A stretch of DNA of 64,000 bases from Bradyrhizobium sp. CB1015 (GTDB taxonomy: Bacteria; Pseudomonadota; Alphaproteobacteria; Rhizobiales; Xanthobacteraceae). The stretch covers positions 3,596,001 to 3,660,000 of the forward strand of contig NZ_CP104174.1 in the NCBI RefSeq assembly GCF_025200925.1, written 5' to 3'. Below, in pieces: positions 25,043 through 35,465 of the stretch. Positions within the stretch are counted from its first letter, which is position 1; each line of letters starts with the position of its first letter. The position numbers and the translations under genes were made by a program. Below the pieces are notes generated by a model. The model did no database searches, had not been told where the DNA came from, and was given only the letters and a program-made list of their open reading frames with translations.

Positions 25043-26541
25043 TGGATACCTTTGCCGCGCTGGCTCACGGCATGGCGGTCGCCGTCCAGCCGATGAACCT
25101 GCTTTACGCGCTGATCGGCGTGTTCCTCGGCACGGCCGTGGGCGTGCTGCCCGGCATCGGCCCGGCACTGACGGTCGCGCTGCTGCTGCCGGTGACCTAC
25201 AAGCTCGACCCCGGCGGCTCGCTGATCATGTTCGCCGGCATATACTATGGCGGCATGTATGGTGGATCGACCACCGCGATCCTCATCAACACGCCCGGCG
25301 AGAGCGCCTCGATGGCCACCGCGCTCGAAGGCAACAAGATGGCCAAGGCGGGCCGCGGGGGGCCGGCGCTTGCGACCTCCGCAATCGGCTCCTTCGTCGC
25401 CGGCACCATCGCCACCGTCGGGCTCGCCTTCCTTGCACCATGGCTGGTCGATGTCGCCGTGCGCTTCGGCCCAGAGGATTACTTCGCGCTGATGTGCGTC
25501 GCCTTCGTCACGGTGTCGGCGACCTTCGGCGATTCCCCGATCCGCGGCCTGACCAGCCTGTTCATCGGTCTGACGCTCGGCCTCGTCGGCATCGACAAGC
25601 TGACGGGTCAGGCGCGGCTTGCATTCGGCGTCCCCGAGCTGCTCGATGGCGTTGAAGTCACAACGCTTGCCGTCGGCCTGTTCGCGGTGGGCGAGGCGCT
25701 CTATGTCGCATCTCGCCGCCACCATACCGAGGAGAAGCTGGAGCCGGTGCGCGGCTCGCTGTGGATGACCAAGGAGGACTGGAAGCGGTCCTGGAAGCCA
25801 TGGCTGCGCGGGACCATGTTCGGTTTCCCGATCGGTGCGCTGCCGGCCGGCGGCGCGGAGATCCCGACCTTCCTGTCCTATTCGACCGAGAAGCGGCTGA
25901 CGGAGCACCCCGAAGAGTTCGGTAAGGGCGCGATCGAAGGCGTCGCCGGCCCCGAGGCCGCCAACAACGCTTCCGCCGCGGGCACGCTGGTGCCGCTGCT
26001 GACGCTGGGCCTGCCGACCTCGGCGACCGCCGCGATGATGCTGGCTGGCTTCCAGCAATATGGTCTCAATCCGGGCCCGCTGCTGTTCGCCGAGCGGCCA
26101 GACCTCGTGTGGGGCCTGATCGCCAGCCTGTTCATCGCCAACATGATGCTGCTGGTGCTCAATCTGCCGCTGGTCGGCCTGTGGGTGCGGCTGCTCGCGA
26201 TCCCGCAGCCGTGGCTCTATGCCGGCATCCTCGTGTTCGCGACCATGGGCACCATCGCGGCAAAGCCGTCGGTGGTGGAATTGTCGATGCTCGCCGGTTT
26301 CGGCGTGCTTGGCTTCCTGATGCGCCGGTTCGATTTCCCGATCGCGCCCGTCGTCGTCGGCCTGATTCTCGGCCCGATTGCCGAGAGCCAGCTCCGCCGC
26401 GCGCTCGCGATCAGCCTCGGCGACCCCATGGCGCTGCTGCAAAGCCCGATCTCGGCGACGCTGCTCGGCATCGCGCTGATCGCGCTGGTGGCGCCCTTCG
26501 TGCTGAAGGGGTTGGGGCGGTTCAAGGCAAACGAGGACTAG
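25042..26541 (+). CDS. tctA: Tripartite tricarboxylate transporter, large permease subunit
   Basis: A 499-residue membrane protein with about 11-12 hydrophobic helices. The TctA signature is clear: [20 protein letters not shown], then [20 protein letters not shown] near residue 75, and later [20 protein letters not shown] with [11 protein letters not shown]. It moves a di- or tricarboxylate with a cation. The ATG overlaps the tctB stop as TGATG; a GTG three bases earlier has better spacing from GGAG and is the alternative start. The substrate is unknown. The oxalate genes next door make oxalate or another C2-C4 acid plausible. Confidence 0.93.
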   Translation: MDTFAALAHGMAVAVQPMNLLYALIGVFLGTAVGVLPGIGPALTVALLLPVTYKLDPGGSLIMFAGIYYGGMYGGSTTAILINTPGESASMATALEGNKMAKAGRGGPALATSAIGSFVAGTIATVGLAFLAPWLVDVAVRFGPEDYFALMCVAFVTVSATFGDSPIRGLTSLFIGLTLGLVGIDKLTGQARLAFGVPELLDGVEVTTLAVGLFAVGEALYVASRRHHTEEKLEPVRGSLWMTKEDWKRSWKPWLRGTMFGFPIGALPAGGAEIPTFLSYSTEKRLTEHPEEFGKGAIEGVAGPEAANNASAAGTLVPLLTLGLPTSATAAMMLAGFQQYGLNPGPLLFAERPDLVWGLIASLFIANMMLLVLNLPLVGLWVRLLAIPQPWLYAGILVFATMGTIAAKPSVVELSMLAGFGVLGFLMRRFDFPIAPVVVGLILGPIAESQLRRALAISLGDPMALLQSPISATLLGIALIALVAPFVLKGLGRFKANED

Positions 26542-26694
26542 CTAGGGCGTGTACTCATAAAGCAATGTCGGCTCCTGATGGCCGAGCGGAAATCTCTGAT
26601 CGGCCAGAGCATTGGTGCCCTTGAGCCAAAGTCGGATTTGCGGCAGCCGCGCATCCATTGCCGGCGGAGCTTGCCCAAGCTGTTGGCATCGTTC

Positions 26695-28203
26695 CTAGGC
26701 GGCGCGAACGTAGCCGTAGCGCAGGTTCGACGGTTGCTTCGAAGCTTGCGTGTACTCGTTCTTGAGCGCCGCGAGGCGGTCCTCGGAAAAGGCCGGCATC
26801 CTGGTATTCTCGGCCGCCTTCAGCTTGATCTTGTAGAATCTGGTTGCGTTGCCCGCGAAGATCAGCTGCTTGGTCGCGCTGTTGGCATCGCCAAGCGCCG
26901 CAAAGCCGTACTTCCTCTGCATATCCTCGGGGATTTCGAGCCGGCGCAGCGCCTCGATCTGCCACTGTGGTGAGCCGTACCAGACCGAGTCGGTGCCCCA
27001 CATGACGTGGTCAACACCCATCCCCTTGATCAGCGTGCCGATCAGCGCGGCGCAGAACTTCGGATGCGCCACCGCCGAGTTGGCAAAGGACGTGCCAAGC
27101 TCGGCATAGACGTTGGCGACGCCGAACTTTTGCGGGATTTCCGCGAGATCGGTGGCCCACTGGATACGGCCGGTCTGCTCGAACTCCGCCCACGCATGAT
27201 CGGGTAGCTCGAGGAACGGCCGCAGCGCCGAGTGATAGATCACGAAGTTCATCTGCGGCCAATCCTTCGCGGCCTTTCCGATGTCCCACGCCGTTGCATA
27301 TTGCCAGACGCCGGCGAACGACTTCTCGTAATCGGGCGGCAGCAGCCCCTTGTGGATGCACAGCGTGTTGATGCCGGCCTTCACTGCTTTCTCGTAGAAC
27401 GGATACATCACCTGCTCGTCGTCGAGCCGCCATGGGAACTTCGAGGGCGCCAGCGGATCGCCAATCGTGTACGACTTCCAGGAATCCGGTTTGTAGACCT
27501 CGATTGCCTTGTCCACCTCGTCCATCCAGCCGGGTTGCTTGGGGGTGATGACGCTATGCGCCAGCAGGCGGCGCGAACCGGCGAAGTCGTTGATCAGTTC
27601 TCGCGCCTTGACGATCTGCTCATTGGACAGCAGCCACCAACTCGGGTCGTCGAAGGGCGCGCCGCTCAGGAGCGCCATGTTGGTGTCGCTGTCGTAGTAG
27701 ATCTCTTTCACATAGTTCTGGAACTTGTACCGGGCGAGCGAGGAGACGCCTTCCTCCTTCATCTTCGGATTCCAGTGCTGGCTCGCAAAGTCCGCCAGCC
27801 CCAACAGCTCCTTGTGGTCGAAATCGTCCCGCACGAAATGAGTCTGGACGTCGAAGATGAATTGGCCTGCAAGGCTCTGCGCGCGGGCCTGCATCAGCTC
27901 GGGCTCCCGGGCTTCAGCGGGCGCGACCTGGAAAACATTGCCGTAGATGTCGTTCATGGCGAGGAACGCTGCCGCCATGCCGCAGCTCGTGTGCAAGAAC
28001 TGCCTGCGGCTCAAGCCGAGGTGCCTGCCGTTAACATCGGCGAGCTCGTTGATCCGTGCCTCGACTTTCTTTTGCGTATCGCTCTGCGGGGGCGGGAGAT
28101 ACTCGCCATTGGAAACAATCTGGGTCGGGATAGGCGTTGCCGCCGATGCCGCCTCCGCGCCCGCGACGAGCCGCTGTTCTCGCTCACTAAGCCAGGTGCT
28201 CAT
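26695..28203 (-). CDS. Amidohydrolase family protein with buried Tat signal
   Basis: A 502-residue amidohydrolase-2 type (TIM-barrel) enzyme. The start at 28203 follows GGGGAGGAG. A twin-arginine signal, SRRQFLHTSCGMAAAFLAMN, occurs at residues 65-84, after an unusually long leader. The catalytic part has DVQTHF where DxHxH is usual (a glutamine replaces the first histidine), YHSALRPF in the middle, and HVMWGTDSVWYGSPQWQIEA, whose aspartate is the likely catalytic acid-base. It may hydrolyse or decarboxylate an aromatic or cyclic acid. The substrate is unknown. It is a lone gene. Confidence 0.82.
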   Translation of the reverse strand: MSTWLSEREQRLVAGAEAASAATPIPTQIVSNGEYLPPPQSDTQKKVEARINELADVNGRHLGLSRRQFLHTSCGMAAAFLAMNDIYGNVFQVAPAEAREPELMQARAQSLAGQFIFDVQTHFVRDDFDHKELLGLADFASQHWNPKMKEEGVSSLARYKFQNYVKEIYYDSDTNMALLSGAPFDDPSWWLLSNEQIVKARELINDFAGSRRLLAHSVITPKQPGWMDEVDKAIEVYKPDSWKSYTIGDPLAPSKFPWRLDDEQVMYPFYEKAVKAGINTLCIHKGLLPPDYEKSFAGVWQYATAWDIGKAAKDWPQMNFVIYHSALRPFLELPDHAWAEFEQTGRIQWATDLAEIPQKFGVANVYAELGTSFANSAVAHPKFCAALIGTLIKGMGVDHVMWGTDSVWYGSPQWQIEALRRLEIPEDMQRKYGFAALGDANSATKQLIFAGNATRFYKIKLKAAENTRMPAFSEDRLAALKNEYTQASKQPSNLRYGYVRAA

Positions 28204-28888
28204 TGTTCTCCTCCCCGTTTGTTGGCCGTCGACCGCGCCAGGCGCGCATGAGACGCGTGGGGCTACTCCCAATCAGTTGGCAGGACCGACTAGGCGTACC
28301 TCTCCGGTTCAGCCACGCATGAAGCCACCACGCGCCCGAAGCCTAGCGTCGCTTGATCCTGCGAGAGCGGTAGGCATACCCGAGAAGTCACTTGCAGTTG
28401 TTGGTAACCACGCTGATTCAATGCTCAAACTTCCATTCGCGCAAGCGATGTGATCCGACAGTCACGCTGTCCCAAGCCGCATCATTCTTTCATCTGATCG
28501 ACTTCAGCCGAAGTGAAAGGCTCGTTGCTCAAAGGGACTGCGTCGGCTCATGCCCCGAGCCGCACACCGCAGCAGCGGCTGCCATCTCGACTCTCTGCCG
28601 GAGATCCTCATAGGTGGCTGCGTTAACTGCTGCTTTTGGACCCATAGCCGACCTCAACGCGCAGTGTTCGAATAGCGCATCCGATATGACCGCTTCAGCG
28701 CTTGAGTTGCTGCGCCGGCGGGTCATTGACCAGCGCTTTTGGCCCGTTACGGACGTTGGGGTGGGAGATCGTCACCGCATTGGGCCGCAGTCCGCTCAGA
28801 AGGATGCGCATCCGGCGATGCTATTCGAGCATCGTGCCCGCCGGCTTTACCCGGACGCGCCGAAACGGCTAGCATCGCCCGGTTTCAT
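28204..28888. other. 685-bp intergenic region
   Basis: Lies between the divergent-side start of the amidohydrolase and the end of the Crp/Fnr gene. The only candidate gene is a weak 65-residue frame (28529-28726). No repeat, tRNA or strong hairpin was recognised. Confidence 0.4.
28529..28726 (-). CDS. Doubtful small hypothetical protein
   Basis: A 65-residue frame (SNSSAEAVISDALFEHCALR, ATYEDLRQRVEMAAAAAV) with a plausible helix and no recognisable domain. I found no clear ribosome site. It is listed because it is the best frame in a 685-bp gap, and it may well be spurious. Confidence 0.25.
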   Translation of the reverse strand: MTRRRSNSSAEAVISDALFEHCALRSAMGPKAAVNAATYEDLRQRVEMAAAAAVCGSGHEPTQSL

Positions 28889-29632
28889 CTACCGGATCGG
28901 CAGATCGAAAACGCGAGATGGCGCTGTACTCGTAGAGAAGATCTTATCGAGTTCGAGCCGCATGGTGTCGTGGCATTCGCACGCCACCGCAGCGAGCCGC
29001 GATGAGTCGATCTCGATTTCGCCTCGCCGCACCGATCTGATCGCTCCGGAAGCGCGCAGATTGCGCACCAGGAGCGTCACCGTCGTTCGTCGCACACCCA
29101 ACATCTGCGAAAGCGCGTCCTGCGTGAGAGGCAGGACGTCGTGGTTGATGCGGTCGTGAAGTTGAAGCAGCCAGCGTGCCATGCGGGCTTGGACCGGATG
29201 CAGTGCATTGCAAGCCCCGCCCAATTGAAACTGTATCAGCACCGCCTTGAAGTGAAGCTGGACTACATGCCGGATCGCAGGACTCCGGCTGAAAGCGGCA
29301 TGGAATCGCGCTGCGGGGATCCGCGAGGCCGTCCCCGCGGCACGAACGATAGTCGTAACGGCCGCAGGGGATGGTCCCAGCACGGAAAGAGTGCCCACTG
29401 CCCCCTCGCGTCCTATTGCGGCGCTGGCGACCGTCTGCCCATTCGCCATATCGACCATCACCGAAACGGCGCCACTGTGAGGGAAGAGGACGTGCTCGGT
29501 ATGATCCCCCACACGCGAGACGACCTCTTCCCGATCCAGAGTTACCATCTGCAGGTCGGGTGCCAAAAGATCGAGATCTGCGGTCGGCAGTGCTGACAGA
29601 AGCCGGTTACCAACTCCGCCTACAAGCATCAC
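28889..29632 (-). CDS. Crp/Fnr family transcriptional regulator
   Basis: A 247-residue protein with an N-terminal cyclic-nucleotide-binding-like barrel (VTLDREEVVSRVGDHTEHVL, FPHSGAVSVMVDM, AIGREGAVGTLSVLG) and a C-terminal winged helix-turn-helix (LTQDALSQMLGVRRTTVTLL). The N-terminal cysteine cluster of oxygen-sensing Fnr is absent, so it is not an iron-sulfur Fnr. The recognition helix (RRTTVT) also lacks the Fnr/FixK-type ExxSR pattern, so it is unlikely to act on the TTGA-N6-TCAA sites here. Its signal is unknown. It is a lone gene with sparse DNA on both sides. Confidence 0.88.
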   Translation of the reverse strand: MMLVGGVGNRLLSALPTADLDLLAPDLQMVTLDREEVVSRVGDHTEHVLFPHSGAVSVMVDMANGQTVASAAIGREGAVGTLSVLGPSPAAVTTIVRAAGTASRIPAARFHAAFSRSPAIRHVVQLHFKAVLIQFQLGGACNALHPVQARMARWLLQLHDRINHDVLPLTQDALSQMLGVRRTTVTLLVRNLRASGAIRSVRRGEIEIDSSRLAAVACECHDTMRLELDKIFSTSTAPSRVFDLPIR

Positions 29633-30285
29633 TGCAGCCCGATGCGAGCGATCCGCCCCATCGCATTTCGAGCGGCAAATGGCGACAACCTCAAACTTTG
29701 TTTGAATTCGCGTATGCTTCTCGCTTCGAAATGCAATTCAGATGCGAAAGCTCTTAACCGCAAAAATAAAACTCCAAGCACATGCGAAGGCGAAATCTGC
29801 TGTTGCAGGGATCGTTCAATTAGATCCGAGCGCCACGCGCACACAATTGCAAAATGAGCATGGGTAACATCATAAGGGTTCCAATTTCGGCGGGTGGCAA
29901 ATGCCACAGTGGATGATGCGTAAAGTGGTGCGATTGCGCCGCAAGTTGGTTCCAGTCTCAAGCCCTCGCCGCAATACCAACCACGGGAAGACAGAACCAA
30001 CAAGAATTCCTGTGCCCTCAGGAGGCTGTTGGGCCCTCGACCTCAAGCTTGGCACCGCTTGCAATGAGAGCGACCAAAATGCAGCTTCGCGCCTCTTGCC
30101 GTCACTTCCGAAAATCAGGATCAGTTCGGTCTGGCGACTGCCATTGCGGGTTGATCCTGCGTTCATGAACACGCTGTTCATAGTGGAACGACGATTTTCT
30201 GCGTTGGTGTACGCTCATTGTCACGAAACCAATTTCCGGCTCGATCGTTGGCCCAATACTCCGTCCCTTGCGAGAGGAGTGCCAA
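29633..30285. other. 653-bp gene-poor region with a perfect palindrome
   Basis: No convincing gene. The base composition is lower in GC than the flanks around 29690-29880. GTGGCAAATGCCAC at 29894-29907 is a 6-bp inverted repeat around AA. Short frames here lack family features. Confidence 0.4.
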
Positions 30286-30519
30286 ATGAAGCGAATGATC
30301 CTTGCGCTCGCCGCAGTGGCTGCTCTAGCTGCGGGAGCGGTAACAACAGCAAACGCTGTTGAGTTTGGCATCGGTCCCGGCGGCGTCTATGTTGGCCCGG
30401 ACCGATACTACCGTGACTACTACGGTGACCAATACTACGGCGGTTGCCGCACCATCGTACAACATCGGGTTAACCGGTTCGGTGAGGATGTTGTGGTTCG
30501 CCGCCGCATCTGCGACTGA
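30286..30519 (+). CDS. Small secreted tyrosine/glycine-rich protein
   Basis: A 77-residue protein. GAGAGGAG precedes the ATG at 30286. A signal peptide (MILALAAVAALAAGAVTTANA) is followed by VEFGIGPGGVYVGPDRYYRD, then YYGDQYYGGCRTIVQHRV, with two cysteines (GGCR and RICD) that may pair. This pattern is common in small exported proteins of Bradyrhizobium, with no known role. A strong terminator follows 16 bp after the stop. Confidence 0.75.
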   Translation: MKRMILALAAVAALAAGAVTTANAVEFGIGPGGVYVGPDRYYRDYYGDQYYGGCRTIVQHRVNRFGEDVVVRRRICD

Positions 30520-30899
30520 TCTCAGTGGGTCGTTTGGGCCCCGATGCCTCAAGCACGTCGGGGCCCTTTCGGCCCACAGCTCTGCGAGAGAACAAGGTTG
30601 TCAGGTTTGGCGGCCTTGAAATTGATAAGCGCAGCATGGCAGTCGAACGCAATTGGCGGCGTCTAGGCAAAGTCCCGGTTCTGGCCCATCGGCGCCTTCA
30701 GCGATGTTCCTGTGCCACTGATGAGGGCAAGCGGATCTGGAGCGCCCAAACCAAGCGCATGAGTACATGCACTAGCGGAAATTAGAAGGCGGGGCGCGTC
30801 TGCCCAATGCGTAAGCACGGATGCCGCATTATTTGAGTTGCCCTCGCTGCCAACGGCGGCAACCATCGCGGGGCTGTCCATTCCCACGCGAGAGCCCCG
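30520..30899. other. 380-bp intergenic region before adenine deaminase
   Basis: Contains the terminator at 30536-30566 and otherwise no gene or repeat that I can support. The deaminase promoter should lie in its right half. Confidence 0.45.
30536..30566 (+). terminator. Terminator of the small secreted protein gene
   Basis: A 9-bp perfect stem (GGGCCCCGA / TCGGGGCCC) with a 13-base loop, followed by TTTC, 17 bp after the stop. Confidence 0.8.
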
Positions 30900-32702
30900 A
30901 TGACCAAACTCACCCGCTTCTCCGTCGCGCCGCTGCACAGCATGACGCGGCGTCTGGCCGATGTTGCGTCGGCTCGCGTCGCGCCCGATCTCGTCATCAC
31001 CGGGGGGCGCGTGCTCTCGACCTATTCCGAGCGTATCCATCCGGGGCGGGAGGTCTGGATCTCCGGCGGCCGCATCGCGGCGGTGAAGCCGGCCGGCACA
31101 GCGAAGAAGGTTTGGGGCGATGTTCCGCTTTATGATGCGGCCGGCGGCATCGTCGCGCCGGGCCTCGTCGATCCGCACATCCACATCGAATCCTCGATGG
31201 TGACGGCGTGCGCCTATGCCGAGGCCGCGTTGCTCAACGGCACCACGACGATCTTCTGCGACAGCCACGAGATCGGCAACGTCATGGACGTCGCAGGCGT
31301 CGAGGCGATGCTGGAAGATGCGCGCCAGGCGCCGCTGTCGATCTTTCTGACGGTGCCAAGCACCGTTCCTGCGACCTCGGCGGAGCTGGAGACGGCGGGC
31401 GGCGACCTCACGCCGGACAAGATCGCCGGCCTGTTCGACCGCTGGCCTGAAGCGGTGGCGCTTGGCGAGAAGATGGATTTCGTGCCTGTCACGATGGGCG
31501 ACGAGCGCAGCCATGCCATCCTCGCCGCAGCCTTGAAGCGGGGGCGTCCCGTGTCCGGGCATGTCTACGGCCGCGAATTCGTCGCGGCCTATGCGGCATC
31601 CGGCGTCACCGACACCCATGAGGCGATCGACCGCGACATTGCCGATGATCTGCTCGATGCTGGCGTCTGGGTGTTCTTGCGCGGGGGACCGCCGACCACG
31701 CCCTGGCACTCGCTGCCGCAAGCGATCCGAACGATCACCGAGCTCGGGGCCTCACACAAGCGCACCGCCGTGTGCACGGACGATCGTGACGCCGACGATC
31801 TCCTGCTGTTCGGTCTTGACTGGGTGGTGAGGGAGGCCGTGAAGGCGGGGATGTCGCCTGAGCAGGCCTGGTCGATGGGCTCACTGCACGGCGCCACCCG
31901 CTTCGGCATGGAAGGCGATATCGGCGGGCTCGGCGGCGGCCGCCGCGCCGATCTCGTGCTGATGGACGATCAGCTCAAGCCGCAATGCACCTGGTATGGC
32001 GGCGAGCTCGTGGTCGAGCAAGGCAAGATTACCCCGCGTCTCGATCAGGCGCTGTCGCAGCGCTACCAATATCCGAGGGCAGCCTATGCGACCGTCAAGG
32101 TGCCGCAGATCATGAAGCTGACGCCCGAATTGCCGGCCAAGGCCTGCACTATCAACGCCATCAAGACTGCGCTACCCGGCATCACGCTGATCCACGAGAA
32201 AGTGGAGATCGAACCCGCAAAAGACTGGCCGTCGCTGTTCGCGCGCTACGGCCTTTGCTTTGTCTCAGTGGTCGAGCGTCACGGCAAATCCGCCGGCAAC
32301 GTTGCCCATGGCCTTCTGAAGGATTTTGGCCTGAAGCGTGGCGCGGTCGCCTCCAGCGTCGGTCACGACAGCCACAACCTCATCGTCGCCGGCACCAACG
32401 AGGCCGACATGCAGGTCGCGATTGCAGCGATCAAGGAGCGGCAGGGTGGCGTTTGCGTCGTCGCCGACGGCGAGGTGAGGGCGCTGGTTCCGCTCCCGAT
32501 CGCGGGTCTGCTCTCCGACAAGCGCGTCACGGAAGTGGCCGAAGAGGTCAAGGTGCTGAAGAAGGAATGGGCCGAGGCCGGCTGCACCATCCCGTACATG
32601 GGCTTCAATTTGATTCCGCTATCGGTCATTCCGGAAATTCGTATCACCGACAAGGGCCTCGTGCTGGTGCCGCAGATGCAGCTGGCGCCGCTGTTCGAGT
32701 GA
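30900..32702 (+). CDS. ade: Adenine deaminase
   Basis: A 600-residue metal-dependent amidohydrolase converting adenine to hypoxanthine and ammonia. Metal-binding region: [20 protein letters not shown]; further landmarks are [53 protein letters not shown] and, in the C-terminal half, [19 protein letters not shown]. The length matches the bacterial Ade family. It sits 152 bp before gcl on the same strand. Purine breakdown ends in glyoxylate, so the neighbourhood with glyoxylate genes is sensible. The molybdenum hydroxylase at 43-47 kb could belong to the same theme, though its type is uncertain. Confidence 0.95.
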   Translation: MTKLTRFSVAPLHSMTRRLADVASARVAPDLVITGGRVLSTYSERIHPGREVWISGGRIAAVKPAGTAKKVWGDVPLYDAAGGIVAPGLVDPHIHIESSMVTACAYAEAALLNGTTTIFCDSHEIGNVMDVAGVEAMLEDARQAPLSIFLTVPSTVPATSAELETAGGDLTPDKIAGLFDRWPEAVALGEKMDFVPVTMGDERSHAILAAALKRGRPVSGHVYGREFVAAYAASGVTDTHEAIDRDIADDLLDAGVWVFLRGGPPTTPWHSLPQAIRTITELGASHKRTAVCTDDRDADDLLLFGLDWVVREAVKAGMSPEQAWSMGSLHGATRFGMEGDIGGLGGGRRADLVLMDDQLKPQCTWYGGELVVEQGKITPRLDQALSQRYQYPRAAYATVKVPQIMKLTPELPAKACTINAIKTALPGITLIHEKVEIEPAKDWPSLFARYGLCFVSVVERHGKSAGNVAHGLLKDFGLKRGAVASSVGHDSHNLIVAGTNEADMQVAIAAIKERQGGVCVVADGEVRALVPLPIAGLLSDKRVTEVAEEVKVLKKEWAEAGCTIPYMGFNLIPLSVIPEIRITDKGLVLVPQMQLAPLFE

Positions 32703-32783
32703 ACTGCTTTCACGCATCTCTTGATCTAACCGATTGAGACGTCCACGGTTTTCTCGTGGTTGCCGCATCGTGAAAAATAAAAT

Positions 32784-32847
32784 CGATCTCGTTGAGATCG
32801 GCTTCTGCGCATCTGATGATCTCGCTCGCTGATGCAATTTGAGCGAG
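32784..32847 (+). promoter_or_regulatory. Two consecutive hairpins in the gcl leader
   Basis: CGATCTC-GTT-GAGATCG (32784-32800) forms a 7-bp stem. CTCGCTC (32821-32827) pairs with GAGCGAG (32841-32847), which includes most of the GAGG ribosome site of gcl (ATG at 32855). The second hairpin could hide the ribosome site. Pairing was found by eye, with no energy calculated. Confidence 0.4.
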
Positions 32848-32854
32848 GTCCGAT

Positions 32855-34639
32855 ATGGCTAAGATGCGAGCTGTCGATGCGGCCGTGCGTATCCTGGAGA
32901 AGGAAGGTATCTCGACGGCCTTCGGAGTTCCCGGCGCTGCGATCAATCCGCTTTACTCGGCGCTGAAGAAGCGCGGCTCGATCCGCCACATCCTGGCGCG
33001 CCACGTCGAGGGCGCTTCGCACATGGCCGAGGGTTATACGCGCGCCAAGGCCGGCAATATCGGGGTCTGCATCGGAACCTCGGGACCTGCGGGCACCGAC
33101 ATGATCACCGGGCTCTATTCGGCGATCGCCGATTCCATCCCGATCCTTTGCATCACCGGGCAGGCGCCGCGGGCGCGGCTCTACAAGGAGGATTTCCAGG
33201 CGGTCGACATCGAGTCGATTGCAAAACCTGTCACGAAATGGGCGGTGACCGTGCGCGAGCCGGCGCTGGTGCCGCGTGTGTTCAGTCAGGCCTTTCATGT
33301 GATGCGCTCAGGGAGGCCCGGGCCGGTGTTGATCGACATGCCGCTCGACGTGCAGCTCGCCGAGATCGAATTCGACGACGAGACCTACGAGCCGCTGCCG
33401 GTCTACAAGCCCGCCGCGACACGCAAGCAGGTCGAGAAAGCGCTGGAGATGCTCAACGCCGCCGAGCGGCCGCTGATTGTCGCGGGTGGCGGCATCATCA
33501 ACGCCGATGCGTCAGACCTGCTGGTCGAGTTTGCCGAGATCGCCGACGTGCCCGTCGTGCCGACGCTGATGGGATGGGGCGCGATCCCCGACGATCACGT
33601 GCTGATGGCCGGCATGGTCGGCCTGCAGACCAGCCACCGCTATGGCAATGCCACGCTGCTGGAGTCCGACTTCGTGCTCGGCATCGGCAACCGCTGGGCC
33701 AACCGCCACACCGGCTCGGTCGAGACCTACACCAAGGGCCGTAAATTCGTTCACGTGGACATCGAGCCGACCCAGATCGGGCGCGTGTTCAATCCCGATC
33801 TCGGGATCGTCTCGGACGCCAAGGCCGCGCTCGAGCTGTTCGTCACCGTCGCCAGGGAGTGGCGGCGGTCAGGCAGGCTCCGCGAGCGCCAGGCGTGGCC
33901 CGCGGCCTGCCGCGACCGCAAGAAGACGATGCTGCGCAAGAGCCATTTCGATAACGTCCCGATCAAGCCGCAGCGCGTCTATGAGGAAATGAACAAGGCG
34001 TTCGGCCGCGACACAACCTATGTCACCGTGATCGGCCTGTCGCAGATCGCCGGCGCGCAGTTCCTCGGCGTCTACAAGCCCCGCAACTGGATCAATGCCG
34101 GGCAGGCGGGGCCGCTCGGCTGGACGCTGCCGGCCGCGCTCGGCGCGCGCGCGGCGTGTCCGGAGCGCGAGATCGTCGCGCTGTCGGGCGACTACGACTT
34201 CCAGTTCCTGATCGAGGAGCTCGCGGTCGGCGCGCAGTTCAATCTGCCCTACATCCACGTCGTCGTGAACAATTCCTATCTCGGCCTGATTCGCCAGGCC
34301 CAGCGCGGTTTCGATATGGACTATCACGTCCAGCTCTCCTTCGAGAACATCAACGCGCCCGAGATCGGCGTCTACGGCGTCGATCACGTCGCGGTCGCCG
34401 AAGGTCTCGGCTGCAAGGCAATCCGCGTCACCGACCCGAAGGACACGCAGGCAGCGTTTGCGACGGCGCGCGCATTGATGGCGAAGCACAGCGTCCCTGT
34501 CGTGGTCGAGTTCATCCTCGAACGGGTCACCAACATCGCGATGGGCACGGAGATCGACAACATCGTCGAGTTCGAGGAGGTGCTTGATCTTCCGCTCGAC
34601 GAAGTCGAGACCACGCGCGTGCTGCAGCCGGCGGAGTAG
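32855..34639 (+). CDS. gcl: Glyoxylate carboligase
   Basis: A 594-residue ThDP- and FAD-dependent enzyme joining two glyoxylates to tartronate semialdehyde and CO2. It has the acetolactate-synthase fold ([40 protein letters not shown]). The residue at position 51 is Val ([14 protein letters not shown]), where other ThDP enzymes have the catalytic glutamate; Val51 is the known hallmark of E. coli Gcl. ThDP binding is seen in [20 protein letters not shown], then [10 protein letters not shown]. Length matches the family. It heads the gcl-hyi-tartronate semialdehyde reductase run. Confidence 0.97.
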   Translation: MAKMRAVDAAVRILEKEGISTAFGVPGAAINPLYSALKKRGSIRHILARHVEGASHMAEGYTRAKAGNIGVCIGTSGPAGTDMITGLYSAIADSIPILCITGQAPRARLYKEDFQAVDIESIAKPVTKWAVTVREPALVPRVFSQAFHVMRSGRPGPVLIDMPLDVQLAEIEFDDETYEPLPVYKPAATRKQVEKALEMLNAAERPLIVAGGGIINADASDLLVEFAEIADVPVVPTLMGWGAIPDDHVLMAGMVGLQTSHRYGNATLLESDFVLGIGNRWANRHTGSVETYTKGRKFVHVDIEPTQIGRVFNPDLGIVSDAKAALELFVTVAREWRRSGRLRERQAWPAACRDRKKTMLRKSHFDNVPIKPQRVYEEMNKAFGRDTTYVTVIGLSQIAGAQFLGVYKPRNWINAGQAGPLGWTLPAALGARAACPEREIVALSGDYDFQFLIEELAVGAQFNLPYIHVVVNNSYLGLIRQAQRGFDMDYHVQLSFENINAPEIGVYGVDHVAVAEGLGCKAIRVTDPKDTQAAFATARALMAKHSVPVVVEFILERVTNIAMGTEIDNIVEFEEVLDLPLDEVETTRVLQPAE

Positions 34640-34652
34640 GGGAAGAAGCACC

Positions 34653-35438
34653 ATGCCGAAATTTGCCGCCAACCTCACCATGCTCTTCAACGAGATGCCG
34701 TTCCTCGACCGCTTCGCGGCGGCGAAGGCGGCGGGCTTTGCCGGGGTCGAATATCTCTTCCCCTATGATTTCGACAAGGCGCAGCTGCGCGAGCAGCTCG
34801 AGGCCCACGGCCTGACGCAGGTGCTGCACAATCTCCCCGCCGGCAACTGGGCCGGTGGAGAGCGCGGCATTGCGATCCTGCCCCAGCGCACCGCCGAATT
34901 CCGCGACGGCGTGTTCCGCGCCATCGACTATGCCAAGGCGCTCGATTGCGAGCAGCTCAACTGCCTCGTCGGTATTGCGCCTGCCGATGCCGATCCGCGC
35001 GAGCTTCGGGAGACGTTGGTCGGCAACTTGCGCTTTGCGGCCTCGACGCTGGCGCGGGAGAACATCAAGCTGTTGGTCGAGCCCATCAACACGCTCGACA
35101 TTCCCGGCTTCTTCCTCAACTGCACCGAGCAGGCGGTACAGCTGATCTCCGAGGTGAGGTCGAACAACCTCTTCATCCAGTACGACATCTACCACATGCA
35201 GATCATGGAGGGCGATCTCGCCCGCACCATGCAGGAATATCTGCCAGGGATCGCCCACGTCCAGCTTGCCGACAATCCCGGCCGCCATGAGCCCGGCACC
35301 GGCGAGATCAACTATCCCTTCCTGTTCCGCCACCTCGACGCGATCGGCTATCGCGGCTGGATCGGCTGCGAATACAAGCCGCGCACCACGACGCTGGAGA
35401 GCCTGTCGTGGCATGCGGAGCAGACTTTTGAGACGTGA
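34653..35438 (+). CDS. hyi: Hydroxypyruvate isomerase
   Basis: A 261-residue TIM-barrel protein interconverting hydroxypyruvate and tartronate semialdehyde. It starts MPKFAANLTMLFNEMPFLDR, with VEYLFPYDF, NLPAGNWAGGERGIA, LVEPINTLDIPGFFLN, QYDIYHMQIMEGDL, HVQLADNPGRHEPGTGEINY and GCEYKP, which supply metal ligands and catalytic glutamates. The start at 34653 follows GGGGAAG. The gcl stop is 13 bp upstream, so the two are co-transcribed. It is the usual companion of gcl in glyoxylate assimilation. Confidence 0.95.
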   Translation: MPKFAANLTMLFNEMPFLDRFAAAKAAGFAGVEYLFPYDFDKAQLREQLEAHGLTQVLHNLPAGNWAGGERGIAILPQRTAEFRDGVFRAIDYAKALDCEQLNCLVGIAPADADPRELRETLVGNLRFAASTLARENIKLLVEPINTLDIPGFFLNCTEQAVQLISEVRSNNLFIQYDIYHMQIMEGDLARTMQEYLPGIAHVQLADNPGRHEPGTGEINYPFLFRHLDAIGYRGWIGCEYKPRTTTLESLSWHAEQTFET

Positions 35439-35465
35439 GCATATTGCCACGTCAGCGGTGCGCTC

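Noticed and set aside
26542..26694. Possible IS relic after tctA (GGCGTGTACTCATAAAGC and following)
   Set aside because: The phrase looked familiar from mobile-element ends, but no inverted repeat partner, target duplication or transposase fragment was found.
28889..29632. The Crp/Fnr protein as the oxygen sensor for the three FixK-type sites
   Set aside because: It lacks the N-terminal cysteines of Fnr, and its recognition helix (RRTTVT) does not match the ExxSR type that reads TTGA half-sites.
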